The notes: generated from the letters alone by a model not told the origin. A stretch of DNA of 64,000 nt from Apricaphanius iberus (GCA_028564705.1 JAPXFQ010001397.1:1-64000); one strand, 5' to 3'. Numbered from the stretch's first letter, positions 20,530 through 32,510 are shown. A program made the numbers and translations.

Positions 20530-22830
20530 TATCAAATAGAGTAGAATAGAATAGAATAGAATAATCCTTTAATAGTCCCACCAGGGGAAATTCGGTCGTA
20601 AACAGCAGCCAAAGAAACAACAAATATACAACATATGTAACAGAAGAGAAAAATATATACAAAAAAATACAATAATACACAGAATATGTACATCAACACA
20701 GAATAAGAATATGTACATCAGGTGAAAATAATGTGCAAATTATATCGGTGTGGTTGTTTAGTGCAAATGTAACATACATTGCAGGTGTAAAATATTTATA
20801 TTTGTTGGGAGCAGTTTTGGTTGTACAGTCTGACAGCTGCAGGGAGGAAGGACCTGCGGAAATGCTCCTTTGTGCATCTAGGATGCAGCAGTCTGTCACT
20901 GAAGGAGCTCTGCAGTTCAGCAACATTTCCATACATGGGGTGGGAGACTCTGTCCATCAGAGATGTTATTTTAGCAGGAGTCCTTCTGTCTCCCACCACC
21001 TGCACTGGATCCAGGCTGCATCCTAGAACAGAGCTGGCCTTCCTGATGAGTTTATCCAACCTCTTCCTCTCAGCTGTCGATAAACTGCTGCTCCAACATA
21101 CAGCACTGTAGAAAAATGACGGAGGCCACCACAGAGTCATAGAAGGTCCTTAACAGCGCTCCCTGGACTCCAAATTACCTCAGCCTCCTCAGCAGGTAGA
21201 GTCTGCTCTGACCCTTCCTGTAAAGAGCATCAGTGTTTTGGCTGTTTATTAGTTTATTGTTTAGGTGAACACCCAGGTACCTATAAGAGTCCACTATCTC
21301 AATATCCACTCCCTGGATGTTCACCGGTGTCAGTGTGGTGGGTCTGTGTCTCCGGAAGTCCACCTCCAACTCCTTGGTTTTTCCAGCGTTGATCAGCAGG
21401 TGGTTCTGCTGGCACCAGTCCACAAAGTCCAGAGTGCTCTGTCTGTACTCTGAGTCGTCATCACCTGTAATGAGTCCAACTATGGCAGAGTCATCAGAGA
21501 ACTTCTGTAGGTAGCAGCGTGGGGAGTTGATGGAGAAGTCAGCAGTGTAGAGGGTGAAGAGGAACGGTGCCAACACGGTTCCCTGTGGGGCCCCCGTACT
21601 GCAGACCAGCGTGTCAGAGACACAGCCCTGTGTCCTCACATACTGTGGGCATCCTGTGAGGTAGTCCAGGATCCACTGGGACATGTGGTGGTCCAATCCT
21701 GACAACTCCAGCTTGTCATCAGGAGTTGTGGCTGGATGGTGTTGAAAGCACTGGAGAAATCAAAGAACATGATCCTCACAGAGCTTCCAGTTTTCTCCAG
21801 GTGAGTCAGAGCTTGGTGCAGCAGGTGGATGATGGTGTCCTCCACCCCAATGCCGGGTTGGTAAGCAAACTGCAGTGGATCCAATGAAGACCCCACCAGG
21901 GGGCGCAGATGGTTAGGACCAACCTCTCCAGGGTCTTCATCAGATGCGATGTCAAGGCTACCGGCCTGTAGCTGGTAAGGTCCTTGGGATGAGACGTCTT
22001 TGGTACCGGTACCACGCAGGAGGGTTGGTAGCTTCCATAGCTGTGGTACAGCAACAGGCTCAGGTTGAACAAATGTCCTAAAATGCCACACAGTACATCT
22101 GCGCAGCACCTCAGCAGCCTGGAGCTAATGCCATCTGGACCTGCAGCCTTCCGCACTTTGATCTTACGAAGCTCTTTCCTCACCTGGAGTGCTGAGAGGG
22201 ACAAGATGGTTGGTGGAGGGTGATGTGTGCTGCAGTCCTCAGAAGCCAGGTGTGAGTGTGATAGCTGGGAGCTGAGAGGTGTGAAATCCTGAGATGAAAG
22301 GCAGGCAGCTTCAGGAGATGAGGGAGATTGCAGCAGGGGGCACGATGCTGGGGGAGGGGCGGGTGGCTGATCAAACCTATTAAAGTATTATTACTTACTA
22401 CTTATTACTTATTATTCAGGTCATTCACCCACCCCACGTCTCCGGCAGTCTGGGTAGTTGATGGTTTTTGTCCAGAGATGGTCCTCAGGCTGCCCCACAC
22501 ACCTCTGATGTTGTCCTGCTGCAGCTGATCCTCCATTTTCCTCCTGTAGTTGTCCTTCCCTTTCCTGATCTTCCATTTCAGTTTCTTCTGGACAACTTTC
22601 AGCTCCTGTTTGTCTCCTGATCTGAAGGCTCTTCTTCTCCTTGAGGAGAGCCTTTATTTCAGGATTTATCCATGGCTTGTTGTTGGAAAACACCGTACCT
22701 TTATGACTGGAATGGTGTTGTCCACACAGAAGTTAATGTAGTCTGTAATGCAGTCTGTGATGCTGTTGATGTCATCCTCCAAAGGGCTGCAGAGGTTGTC
22801 CCACACAGTAGAACGGAAACAATTTCTTAC
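20530..22830 (-). mobile_element. Rex1/CR1-type LINE, 5'-truncated
   Basis: Minus-strand non-LTR element. Its 3' end carries a short GAATA-type repeat tail (20540-20562 on the plus strand) next to cccaccaggggaaattc, characteristic of Rex1 and related fish LINEs. Coding blocks run upstream to about 22830, where the element breaks off before the endonuclease. A hAT-like MITE fragment follows at 22835. It lies directly beside repeat X copy 3 and the Tc1 element. Confidence 0.88.
20796..22820 (-). pseudogene. Rex1-type reverse transcriptase, damaged
   Basis: Reading down the minus strand: a pre-RT region with NNKPWINPEIKALLKEKKS (22600-22693), then KVRKAAGPDGISSRLLRCCA (about 22100-22170), SYRPVALTSHLMKTLERLV, SSAFNTIQPQLL (about 21720), GAPQGTVLAPFLFTLYTADF (about 21550-21610) and FSDDSAIVG, where Rex1 has F/Y-S-D-D in place of the more common YADD. 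Thumb and C-terminal parts follow (RYLGVHLN, then KLIRKASSVLGC and SFLPAAVRLYN). At least four frameshifts or stops break it. The endonuclease is missing by 5' truncation. In life the enzyme performs target-primed reverse transcription. Confidence 0.87.
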
Positions 22831-22834
22831 TGTG

Positions 22835-23177
22835 AGTATTTGTATAATATCGAAAACTTAGAAAAGTTTTTCTTCTGCTGAAAACTTGTTTTGTTATTAC
22901 ATTATTTTACTTGTATCCATATTTTTGATTTTAGTATTCAAAATACCTGATTTTGTTCAAACAGTGACTTTATATTTTTTGCAGTTTACTGAAATCATTT
23001 TAGAAGTATTAGATCAGATATTTCCCATTACACAACTAGCCTTTTTACCAAACTTGTTTTTACTTCTAGTCGAGTAATTTCTTGGACGGCTACGTTTTAC
23101 TTTGATTTGAGTAAAAAATTGTTGAACTAGTGCTACTATTACTTGTGGACAAGTTTTGGGTATTCTACCCACCTCTG
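22835..23177 (-). mobile_element. hAT-type MITE fragment
   Basis: The right terminus at 23161-23177 is, on the minus strand, CAGAGGTGGGTAGAATA, the end of a very common fish hAT-derived MITE. Inward it shows the family's ACTC-rich stretches (about 23080-23150). The opposite end is missing at the border with Rex1, so no target duplication can be shown. Open frames in the other direction are an effect of the AT-rich repeat. Confidence 0.6.
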
Positions 23178-24465
23178 ATCAGAGGACACATAGCAGCATA
23201 TGGATACTGATGACAAGGACGATGATGTTTAGTGCCAAACAGAAGATACAGACATATCTTGTGCTGAAGCTGATTCTGTTCTCACTGACACCATTACATC
23301 CAAAAGTGGTAACATGTGTTGGAGCTATGTACCTCTTGATTTACTCTGCCAAGTCTGCAAGTAGAATCCCAGAAAATATACAGGAGCACAGGCACAGAAG
23401 ACGAGGGGACAACTGGACAGGCTGTCTGTGACCTTCAGTTGCCAGGGTGTGACCAGCAGATGGCCAATCCTTGTATTGTACAGCATCCTCAGCATGTCTG
23501 CATACAATACATTTGTCTTGTGGACCCGCATTCACCAAGGGTGGACCAAACCCAATAAAACAATTGGAGAATGTTACTTGAGGAGCTAGGAAAATCTCTT
23601 GACAGTGAGCAAAGGAAACGGTTGGCCCACAAAAGACCTGCTGCAGCCTAGGTCAGACACACATTGTGCCTCAAAGGCAAATATTAACTCTGAAGAGAAA
23701 AACAGTAACAGTTTAGTTTTATTATCATACATAAATATAAAAGCACACATACAGACATTTATGTTCTTGCACAGTGTTGCAAGTGTTTTTATTTTTTTAT
23801 TTTTATGGAACTAGTACTGGATCTCTGTTAGTTTGATTTGTTTGAATGCTTTTTGTTTGTTTGACACCCAAGTCTACATTTTAGCCCTGTATATTCAATC
23901 TGAGGATCTTTGAGATGGAAATTTGCAGACCCATGATTAATCTTCATAGTTAATATATGTTTGTTATGATTATGAAACTATGAGGAAAAGAAAAGTACAA
24001 TTTGGACTAAATATATTCATCTAAACATTACAACTCCATAAATCATAATTAATGCTTATAAAGATGCATGCTGACCTATGCTCAGCTTTATAAACTCATG
24101 TCAGGCTCTATATTCTTACTGGCGAAAGAGATTCATATACTATTAGGGTAATTAATGTTGACCTTCACGATAAACATGCTCTACTATTTAGTTTTCTGCC
24201 CCCCCCCCCCCCCCTTGTGCTGCTCGTGTGAGTCACAAGGCTCCACATGCTCGCAGAGAGCCAAATTACTAGAAATCAAAGAAGTTTATACTGCATCACC
24301 CGTGTCACATAATTACCATGAAATTGAAATGCTTTTCATATAATTTGTAGCTATTATAACTAGCATCTCCTATAAGTGTGACATATTCTGCCTATAGGTT
24401 AGTTAAAGATGTGGCTGTAGACTCTCTAGGAGGGCCGCATTGAACATGATCTAATTCTCTGTCTT
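23178..24465. other. Non-coding, probably intronic DNA
   Basis: No repeats or genes are recognised except a C-run at about 24199-24214. Frames at 23156-23431 and on the opposite strand overlap and carry no domain. It lies upstream of the exon candidate at 24892 and may be its intron. Confidence 0.45.
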
Positions 24466-24855
24466 GACTTCAAGTGTTGGGCTGCACGGTGGCGCAGTGG
24501 TTAGCACTGTTGCCTTGCAGCAAGAAGGTTGTGGGTTCATATCCCAGCCCAGGGCCTTTCTGCATGCAGTTTGCATGTTCTCCCCGTGCATGCGTGGCTT
24601 CCCTCCAGGTACTCCAGCTTCCTCCCACAGTCCAAAAACATGAATTTCAGGTTAATTGATGTCACCAAATTGCCCTTAGGTGTGAGTGTGTGCATGGTTG
24701 TTTGTCCTGTTTGTCCTGCCCTCTGATGGACTGGTGACCTGTCCAGGGTGTACCCCGCCTCTCGCCCGTTGACAGCTGGAGATAGGCACCAGCACCCCCC
24801 GTGACCCATTAAGGATTAAGCGGTATAGAAAATGGATGGATGGACTTCAAGTGTT
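24466..24855 (+). mobile_element. tRNA-derived SINE with 13-bp target duplication
   Basis: The SINE (24479-24842) starts gggctgcacggtggcgcag. It has an A-box-like tggcgcagtggttagc (24490-24505) and a B-box-like gggttcatatcc (24533-24544), the internal RNA polymerase III promoter of a tRNA-derived SINE. The 3' part ends in a TGGA repeat. Perfect 13-bp duplications gacttcaagtgtt flank it (24466-24478, 24843-24855), as expected for LINE-driven insertion. It resembles AFC-type fish SINEs. Related copies: 35577-35960 and the 3' fragment 31193-31305. Confidence 0.85.
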
Positions 24856-24891
24856 TACTTAAAAAAAAATTTCTAATTTAATTTCTTTTAG

Positions 24892-24970
24892 GAGCAGAAT
24901 TTGATACACTTCGAGAAACAACGAGAAGAACAAGAGAAGAGCAGGAGGCGAGAATCACCACTCTTAACCT
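24892..24970 (+). CDS. Candidate internal exon of an unidentified host gene
   Basis: A 79-bp stretch is bounded by a good acceptor (pyrimidine-rich tract ending ttctttta then AG at 24890-24891) and a good donor (GTAAGC from 24971). A branch-point-like ctaat lies at 24873-24877. In the first frame it reads EQNLIHFEKQREEQEKSRRR followed by ESPLLT, rich in Glu, Lys, Arg and Gln as in coiled-coil or linker regions. A second frame (AEFDTLRETTRRTREEQEAR) is also open, so the true phase is not certain. Length 79 is not a multiple of three. I do not recognise the protein. No neighbouring exon was found in the window, so this could also be a decoy. Confidence 0.5.
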
Positions 24971-25665
24971 GTAAGCAGGTTTTTAACAATCCAGATGTGT
25001 CTGCTGCAATGTACTGTAAACAGCTGACTCAAACGCTACTTGCTGAATTTTTAATATGATGAGAAAGTTTAAAATGATATAAAGTATCATAGTTTTGGAA
25101 TTTTATTTCCACCATGTAACTATGGTGACTGAAAGCATCTTGAGCTGAATAAATGTTTAGTGCAGGAGTGTTTCAAGCAAGTTTGTGTGTTTTAATTTTT
25201 TATTTTAAGTATTACTATATTTTACATGTGAGTGTTGCAGCTGTTGTACACCTCCTAATGGTTTCAGGGGTTTTAGTGAAAAGTGAGAAAAGAGGTGTCT
25301 TCAAGTAGGTGAGCAGAAAACAAAACAATGCTGAGAAGTCAAGGCAAGGCACAAAGCACAAAAGAAGTATGGAAAAAAGCAGTGCCCATCAATTAGCAAT
25401 GAAAACTCCTAGTTTTAGTCAAGCATTCTTTTTTCTTTGATTCAATTAGATTGCTATTGCAGAGCAATATGACTCACTGACACAGAAATACATCTAAAAA
25501 AGGAAAATATTACACTTGCCTAACAGACAATAAAATGCTGTACCCAGAATACATATGCATATCACTTACACCTTGTTTTTCTTTGTTTCTAATTACAATC
25601 ACAATTCACAGCCTATTTTTAAATTTACTAAATAATGTCTTAAATAATAACAATGACAGCTACAT
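24971..25665. other. Non-coding, probably intron
   Basis: AT-rich sequence following the donor site at 24971. No further exon, gene or repeat is seen before repeat X begins near 25670. Confidence 0.5.
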
Positions 25666-25669
25666 GCAA

Positions 25670-27625
25670 CAATTTAGGGGAGTTGCACTTGCGGACATGG
25701 GTTACTGGCCTTGTGGCTGTGCTGCTCCAGGGTAGCTCTTGGGTGGGCTTTGGGGCTCTGGGGCGTCACGCCACCCTAGCTGCAGTCCTAATCAGTGCTT
25801 GGCCGGTGTGGGGGCCTCTGCTGCCGGTGCCGGCTAGTAGGGGCTGTAGTTCTCCAGTGCCAGCAGGGGCTGTTGCCTTTTTCCATCTCCCTGGGCTGGT
25901 TCTGGTTGGCCCCTTGCTGTATTTGCACGTGTCGGCTGGTGGCTGTGGCGGGTGGACAGTGTTTCTGGGCCTGGTCAGTCTTTTTGGCAATGAACATAGC
26001 TCCTGGTTCTCAGTCTTTGTGCTCTCCTTGGTGCTGGGTTCGGGCATTTGATGAGCTCAAACAGTTAGCTTAGTCAGTCGGGCTCCACAGTGGATTGGCC
26101 TGGTTGTGGAGGTACAGGACTGGTAGGTGGGGGCGCTGGGTTTGGTTGCTTGCTGGGCCATCGAGAAGCAGTAGCCAGGGGGTGGTGGATGTTGGCCCGG
26201 TGGGTTGGCCGCCTGGGGCTTGAGTCCGATCATGGTCTCGGTGGGCATGTGGCAGGGATATTTGAGCCGATGTTGCCCAATGTTCCTGCCTCTACACGGG
26301 GGCCCTTGATGCGCAGATGGTGCTAGGGGCCTCCTTTGTTGGCGGGGAGGTGATTACTACCTAGTCTGCTTGTCCCCATCCTAGTGGGAAGGGGGTTCAT
26401 TTCGACAGGTTGCTCTGCTGGGGCATCGGCACCTGGACCTGGGAGTTTAGCGTCTGTATGGGGCATATGAGTTAGTGTACAGCGTCCTTTTTTTGGTTGT
26501 CCTGATGTGTTTGTGTGAATGTGTGTGCATAAGAGTGAGGGTAGGTCTGATTGTGTCTGTGTTTCTCTTTCTACTGGTCAGGTTGGGTCCTCATAGATCT
26601 GGGTGTCCAGGTCCTGGCTGGGCGTGGACTGGGACATCCTTCCACTGTAGCTGTTACTGGGGTGCCCCGACATGGAGGGGGTGCTTGGGTGTCAGTGCAG
26701 GTTGGCCAAGGGTGACGGTGCTGTGTGATGTTGATCGGCCGACCGTGGGTTCCCCCTGCCTTGCGGTGCAGAGGGGAACCCCTGTCAGCTGATCCCTGTT
26801 TGGGATCCTGCTATGGGGACATAGCCAGTTACCGGCGGAACCCATGGGCTCGTCCGTGACGCCTCCCGGGCCCCACCATTTTAGCTGCTGGATGTTCCCC
26901 TGGGGCTTCCCTCTGTTCTTCTCTTTGGGGTTGCGGTCAGCCCTACATCTGGATGAACATATCCCTGACATCCTTCATTTTCTGCGTCGTTTCCTGTAGG
27001 ACGGATTGACGGCTCCTCACACCAGCTATCAAACACTCGAATTGGAAAACCTCACATGCACCTGCATATTTTCACACACACATAGGTGTGGGGACATCCG
27101 TATCTACTGACATATTCTTGGGTTGAGGTTATCATTAATAGATCATTGATTCCAAGAGCTTTTCAGATACATTGTTGTTGTCTTTATATACCCATTGTTG
27201 TGTGTTGTGAATGTATAGTTCTTAGTTCATATTATTTGTTTGTTTTTGTTTTTTTATTAATGTTGCTCCGTTCTATTGGTTGTTGTGTTTTTTTTCACCT
27301 CTCTGCCTTCCTGCGGATGTGAAAGACTGGGGTGTTTTCTGGTTCTCTCTTTCATCCCCTTTATCTCGTGCATTGTCGATTCCCACTCATATCTCTCCTG
27401 TGTCTCTTCTTCATCTTCTTAATTTCTTCTCTTTTTTTCTTGTTTCTGTTTCCATAACGTCAAGAAATTAATACCAAAGCAATATTTTATGACTATTTTT
27501 TACACATATGTATCAAGTGGAATACTATAGCAAAAGCTGTAATGCTCTGCTTGAGAAAGTAAGTCTGATGGGCTTTTGTTTGCTACTCAGATACTAATTC
27601 CGTGTACCAAACTGCCAGATAGGAA
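25670..27625 (+). repeat. Repeat family X, copy 4 (longest)
   Basis: This copy holds both the GC-rich head found in copy 1 (16021-17160) and the 3' half found in copies 2, 3 and 5, so it defines the unit at about 1.95 kb. It runs from GC-rich sequence (25690-26960) to an AT-rich 3' part and ends near 27625 before an (AAT)n run (27638-27657). Frames of up to 132 residues in the head are not conserved among copies. The one-sided 3' preservation of copies 2, 3 and 5 is like retrotransposon 5' truncation, but no RT is visible. It may be the non-coding end of a larger element. Confidence 0.7.
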
Positions 27626-27659
27626 ACACACACAGAAATAATAATAATAATAATAATGT

Positions 27660-29968
27660 CTTAAAAATATGGGGTGCATCTGCATTTAATATATGCTTAC
27701 TAGGGCTGTAATAGTACATGTACTTATAGTATTTGGTAAAGTCTTGCCAGTTACGCACATGTAATGAACAAATACTGCTGTTTTCTATCTGGATACTTGC
27801 AGAATGGTTATGTGCAGAACTCAGACCGTAATGCAAAATTTCCCCAGCGAAACAAAAAAAAAAAAAGACTCCCAGCTATCTCTAAGCTCTGTATTTGGGA
27901 ACATTAATGATCGCTCATGGAGCTACACTAGAAAGAGAAAGATGGACCAATCCAGAACTTTGTCATGGAATTTATTTTTCAAAAGCAATAATGTACATAA
28001 CGCACACTGCACCAAACTACATTACTCACCAGTGTCAAACTGAATATAAATGAGGGCAAGGGATTTTACCAATATAGCTACCCATGCTGCATTCAAGTAA
28101 AGCTGGCAGACTAAGTTGACAAAATATCAAAACAACCCTGAAGTGATTTGAACATGTTATCCTTGATTTTGGCACACTGAGTGTTTTCAAGTGGTTATAT
28201 TGTTTTTTTCTTTTTCTTAGGCTATGTGTGCTTGTACTATCTTATTTATTTAAAACTAATCAGATCTCCAGTCACTTCTATACTTTAATTTTTTTAAGTT
28301 ACATAATATACTAAATTCAAATTAATTTAATGAATTGAAATGATGGTTTAAAAAACATTGTTTTATGCAGATAAAAACAAAAAGATTAGAGTGTACCGAA
28401 AACTTACCAAAGTGTGACTTTAAAGCCCTAAATATGTACCAAACTATGATTTTTGTCTTACACCCCTAAAACTTATCTTGGCTCTTTAGATCAATGCATT
28501 GAGTTTTTTTTGTCCATTCCTCACAGTATTAACGTTAGTCTTCAAGGCTATGTTTCAACTCGTAACAGACACTCTCGAAATACTTTGCGTAGTTTGGGGA
28601 ATACATGCAAATCTATGGAATTTCTTAGTTTTATTTTTCTGCCTTTCGACATCAACAGGCAGCATCCTGAGTATGATTCACCAAACAAGCCTATATTTAT
28701 ATATATTTTGCCTGTTGTCACTGGTTGAACTTCTGAGAGTGCTGCCGCAGGCTAGCACTGCAAGCCGCATTCATGCCTGCCTTCACTTTTCATATTTCAA
28801 AAATGCCTTCCATATTTGTGAAGCAAATGTCATGACGCGATGTCTTAATTTGGCAGAGAAAATGTCTAATGTTGGCAGGAAGCTTGAACTGCCAAAGGGA
28901 TGTGCTTAGTAAATAACAGCAGCAAACATCTGGCCCCCTAATTTTAATTAGTCTCGGATTACAACTGGGCCCTGCTCTGTGTTGTGTCAACTCACTTTCC
29001 GTCTGAATTTTCATTTCCAAAAGGTCAGAAAGCCTAAAAATGTTTGAGAGATGAAAATATAAAATTATATCTTAATCTCTGTTTCAAATTTATTTCCGAC
29101 CAGGAGAAGTAAAATAGCTGGATATTCTCTGAGTTAGGTCATTTTTAATTACACAAAAAAAAGAAAAAACAACACAAAATTTCTGAACATCTGTTTATGT
29201 TTCTATTGCCTCTTTTGGAGTAATTATTCATCAATCTGTCTCAGTGCATTTTTTGTTATAAGAGCCTGCATTAAGTAAATACATGGCTACATACAATCAA
29301 AAGCATTGTTCAACTGAATTTAGATGACAGTTACATGCACTGAAAATACCTATGACTTAACCAGCCTTGGTGAATAATCAGAGGCTGTTGCTGATTATAT
29401 CGAAATGGGAAATTGTGGGCAGAGTTAATCAGCTATTTGAATAATCAAGCTAAAAGAGGAAAGTTTATTTAAAAAAACATATGTGGTGTACTGCTGTTAG
29501 TGCTGTCTTTTTGTCATGTCAGCTGCTGACAAAAATTGGCTTCATCCTGTTTCAGATTTTGGCCTTAACTACATAGCAAATAACTGAGAGAAGGACATAG
29601 AAAGATAAATCTTTGTTAAGCATGGAATTGAAATAAAAACTGCTCAGACTTTGCTTTGTATTCATGTTGTCTCTTGAAGTGTCAAGGGTGTGGCGGACCT
29701 CCAAAGTCAACTGGGACAGAATCTGGCCTAGTTATCTGTACACTTCCTCAGATTGAAATCTAGATTTAGCTTTGCAGAGGAATTCAAAATATTCTCACAA
29801 CAAACTTGCCTACCATTGTTATGTTTCTATAGCTGTTTTAAGGAGAGATATTTTCTGTACTTTTCAAAAAAAAAGTCTGTGATAAGACAATCATAACTTT
29901 GAGGAGCTGCACAAAGGCGTTTTCCGCACTGCAAGTTATTAAAGCCCATGAGCATAGATAAAGACATA
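27660..29968. other. Non-coding DNA, no gene seen
   Basis: Long AT-rich stretch. 28840-28990 is of more even composition and contains ctaattttaattag (28938-28951), a pair of homeodomain-type TAATT cores in inverted order; it might be a conserved non-coding element. A 136-residue frame at 28499-28909 has no recognisable domain. Confidence 0.45.
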
Positions 29969-30748
29969 GGTAACACTTCATGACAAGGTACACAAAATTG
30001 TGCTTTGTTACTATGGACGACTTAGGAAGTAATGAGTAATGAACCAAGAACTAGGTAGTTAACCAGTACTTACTGGGGAAAACAACAGTCTTACTCAGAG
30101 ACTAATGGTTAGTTATCTAAGGAACAAAATATGAATGAATCAAGGACTAATGGGTAATTAACCCATACTTATTGGTGAAACAAACCACCAGTCTTAACTT
30201 GATTAATGGTTAGTTGTCTAAGAAACAGATGATGAATGAACTGGGGATTAATATAATGCCTGTGGACTGTCTTTTCTAAACTTCAGTGCGGATGCAAGTG
30301 AAGTCAAGATGATGCAGCAGTGCTACATTACTGTGACATTGCAAATGCTTTGCATCCTTATTGAAGTTTACAAGAGAGTCTGCTGGTATTACATAAATCC
30401 CCAATTCATTCCTCATATGTTTCTTAGACACCTAACCATTAATCACAATAAGACAGGTGGATTTTTTCACCAGTAACTACTGGTTAGCTACCCATTAGTC
30501 CCTGATTCATTGCTTCTTTTTCCCCTAGGGTGTTTTAACCAGTAAGTATTGGTTAACTATCCATTAGGCCCTGATTCAATCATCCTTTTTTCCTTAGATA
30601 ACTACCCATTAGTCCAGGAATAAGACCGGTGTTTTCACCAGTAAGTAATGGTCAACTACCCACTAATATCTGGTCCATTACTCATTACTTCCTAACATGT
30701 TCCTTAGTAACGAAGATAAATTTGAGCACCTTATTGTAAAGTGTTACC
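29969..30748. mobile_element. Foldback element with subrepeat-built arms
   Basis: The 780-bp element begins GGTAACACTT and ends AAGTGTTACC. The inverted arms are each about 280 bp: on the left gaagtaatgagtaatg, on the right its complement cattactcattacttc, with further matches inward. Each arm contains a roughly 100-bp unit repeated in direct order (the ttactgg, gaaaac, cagtctta, ctaatgg pattern). A central 150-bp part (30255-30400) separates the arms. No coding capacity. The flanks both contain gacat but not at equal distance, so no exact target duplication is assigned. Confidence 0.8.
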
Positions 30749-31192
30749 GAGACATTATGCTACAAATAACATGATAAAATCACCATAAAACATTCCAATG
30801 ATTTGTTTGGTTTTCTACAAACTGATTAATGACATGACAAAGGCATTCCAAAACTACCCCTTTAAGCACTATCAGATTTGGCATAGTCTCATGAGGTTGC
30901 TCTCTGGTTTCTAGGAAAAACCACATTTAAGTTAACTCATATTTGCTCTTGCACGAGTATATGTCTATGTGCCGATTTCTACCTCTCTGTGTTGCCCCGT
31001 TGACAAGTACAGGATTTGTCAAGTCTCTTTTCTGTTGACTGCTGGGATACATTGTAACATCCCATAATGAGGAACAAGATTAGTCCTATGCAGAAAATGA
31101 CTTGAGTACATGTAACTGATGCAACAATGATGCCTCTGGAAGTTTCCACAGTAAAATCAACCAATGTGTTATTTTTCTAACTGGTAACTATT
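30749..31192. other. Non-coding DNA, no gene seen
   Basis: AT-rich. A minus-strand frame at 30979-31164 includes one hydrophobic segment, but nothing else supports a gene. Confidence 0.45.
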
Positions 31193-31305
31193 GCATTGGC
31201 GACCTGTCCAAGGTTTATCCCGTTCCTCAACCAATGACTGCTGGAAATAAGCTCCACCTGTGACCCTTTAAAGATAAGCAGCATATATAATGTATAGATA
31301 GAAGG
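31193..31305 (+). mobile_element. SINE, 3' fragment
   Basis: Matches only the 3' part of the SINE at 24466-24855: attggcgacctgtccaaggt, then gactgctgga, cacctgtgaccc and aagataagc. The tRNA-like head is missing. 5' truncation is typical for LINE-mobilised sequences. Confidence 0.65.
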
Positions 31306-32129
31306 TAACTGTTGCAGTTGAATGCTTCCTAGAACAAACTTTTTGTATCAAAATGTTTACCTTCTCCTGTATTCATACCTTTTAAGACCTTAACCGGGGG
31401 CCTTTACACAATTCCTCTTCTTTCTATAAGCCTGGCTTTGTCGATAGTTACCTACAAAACTGTTCATATAGTTCTAATGGCATCCTCAGGAGCATCAACC
31501 TTTGCCACACAACAACTATCAGGCTGTATGAAGCCTGTATAGCTGTCAGATTTTATAGCTCCTTGCAGGCTAAACACAGCAAACTGTCATTATTTGTTCC
31601 AAGCGTGTGAAGTGTTCTGCCGTCAGTTTGCTTCCTAAGGGACATGGTATTAAACAGCAGAAAAGGAAAAGGCATGTAGAGATAGATGTACTTTATTTTT
31701 AGCAGTCTGAAAAAGTAAAAAAAAATGAAGGTAAAACAAATGTTATAGCCACAATTCGTTTATTCTACAAACTCTTAAAATTGATTTTTGCTTATTAGAA
31801 TTGAAGAAAGATTCTTAAAAATTATGTTTTCTTTATCAGACTGCCCCCGTTGCTTTTTGGAGCTGAACACATTTTAGGAAAATAAAGAGCATACTTGTGT
31901 ATTTTGCCAATCAATTCCTCAAGCACAAACTTTGAAAAGGTAGGGAGAAAGCAGCCTTTGTTCGACAGACTGCCTCGTCAACAGAACAAGGATAACCTTT
32001 ACAGACTGCACAGCAATAGCTCCATACTGCAATTTACCAATCCAATTGTTACTTTTACCTTATTATAAAACTCCAGGTCATTTTCTGTTAGCTGTCTCTT
32101 GGGTGCAATAAATATCTCAAATCCCTTTT
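31306..32129. other. Non-coding DNA, no gene seen
   Basis: AT-rich sequence without recognisable repeats or coding potential. Confidence 0.5.
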
Positions 32130-32137
32130 ATAATTGC

Positions 32138-32510
32138 TACGGATCGATGCAACCATTCCACTTTTTTTCAAACCAATACCATACCGATGCTTGGATCGGA
32201 GTAGTTACCGATACCAAGTACCAATGCCGATACTTCTACCACACAAAAAAAGGGCAATGAATTGGAAGACAGGTTTTATTATATTTTCTGCTTGTTACAA
32301 CAAATGATGGTGAATTAGGTAAAAAAAAAAATATTAATAAAAATGAACACAAAACAAAAAAATCATAGTTAAAAATAAATATTCTCTCTGAAATTATTGC
32401 ATAGTTCCCACGTTTAATTATCGGTTCATGGTATCGGATAACTTCAGTGGATACCAATACAAGTACATTAGATGGTATCGCCGCCAATACCCGATATCGG
32501 TGCATCCCTA
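32138..32510. mobile_element. hAT-type MITE with perfect 8-bp target duplication
   Basis: A 373-bp element flanked by ATAATTGC on both sides (32130-32137 and 32511-32518), the 8-bp duplication of hAT transposons. The right end read inward is TAGGGATGCACCGATATCGG. The left end TACGGATcgatGCAACC is the same with a 4-bp insertion. Repeated GATACC/GGTATC motifs lie near both ends. No transposase is encoded. Confidence 0.85.

Noticed and set aside
28499..28909. 136-residue open frame, hydrophobic at its start
   Set aside because: No domain recognised, no splice or promoter support, and an overlapping frame is also open. Likely chance in AT-rich DNA.
30979..31164. Small minus-strand frame with one membrane-like segment
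   Set aside because: Only 61 residues, no support beyond hydrophobicity.
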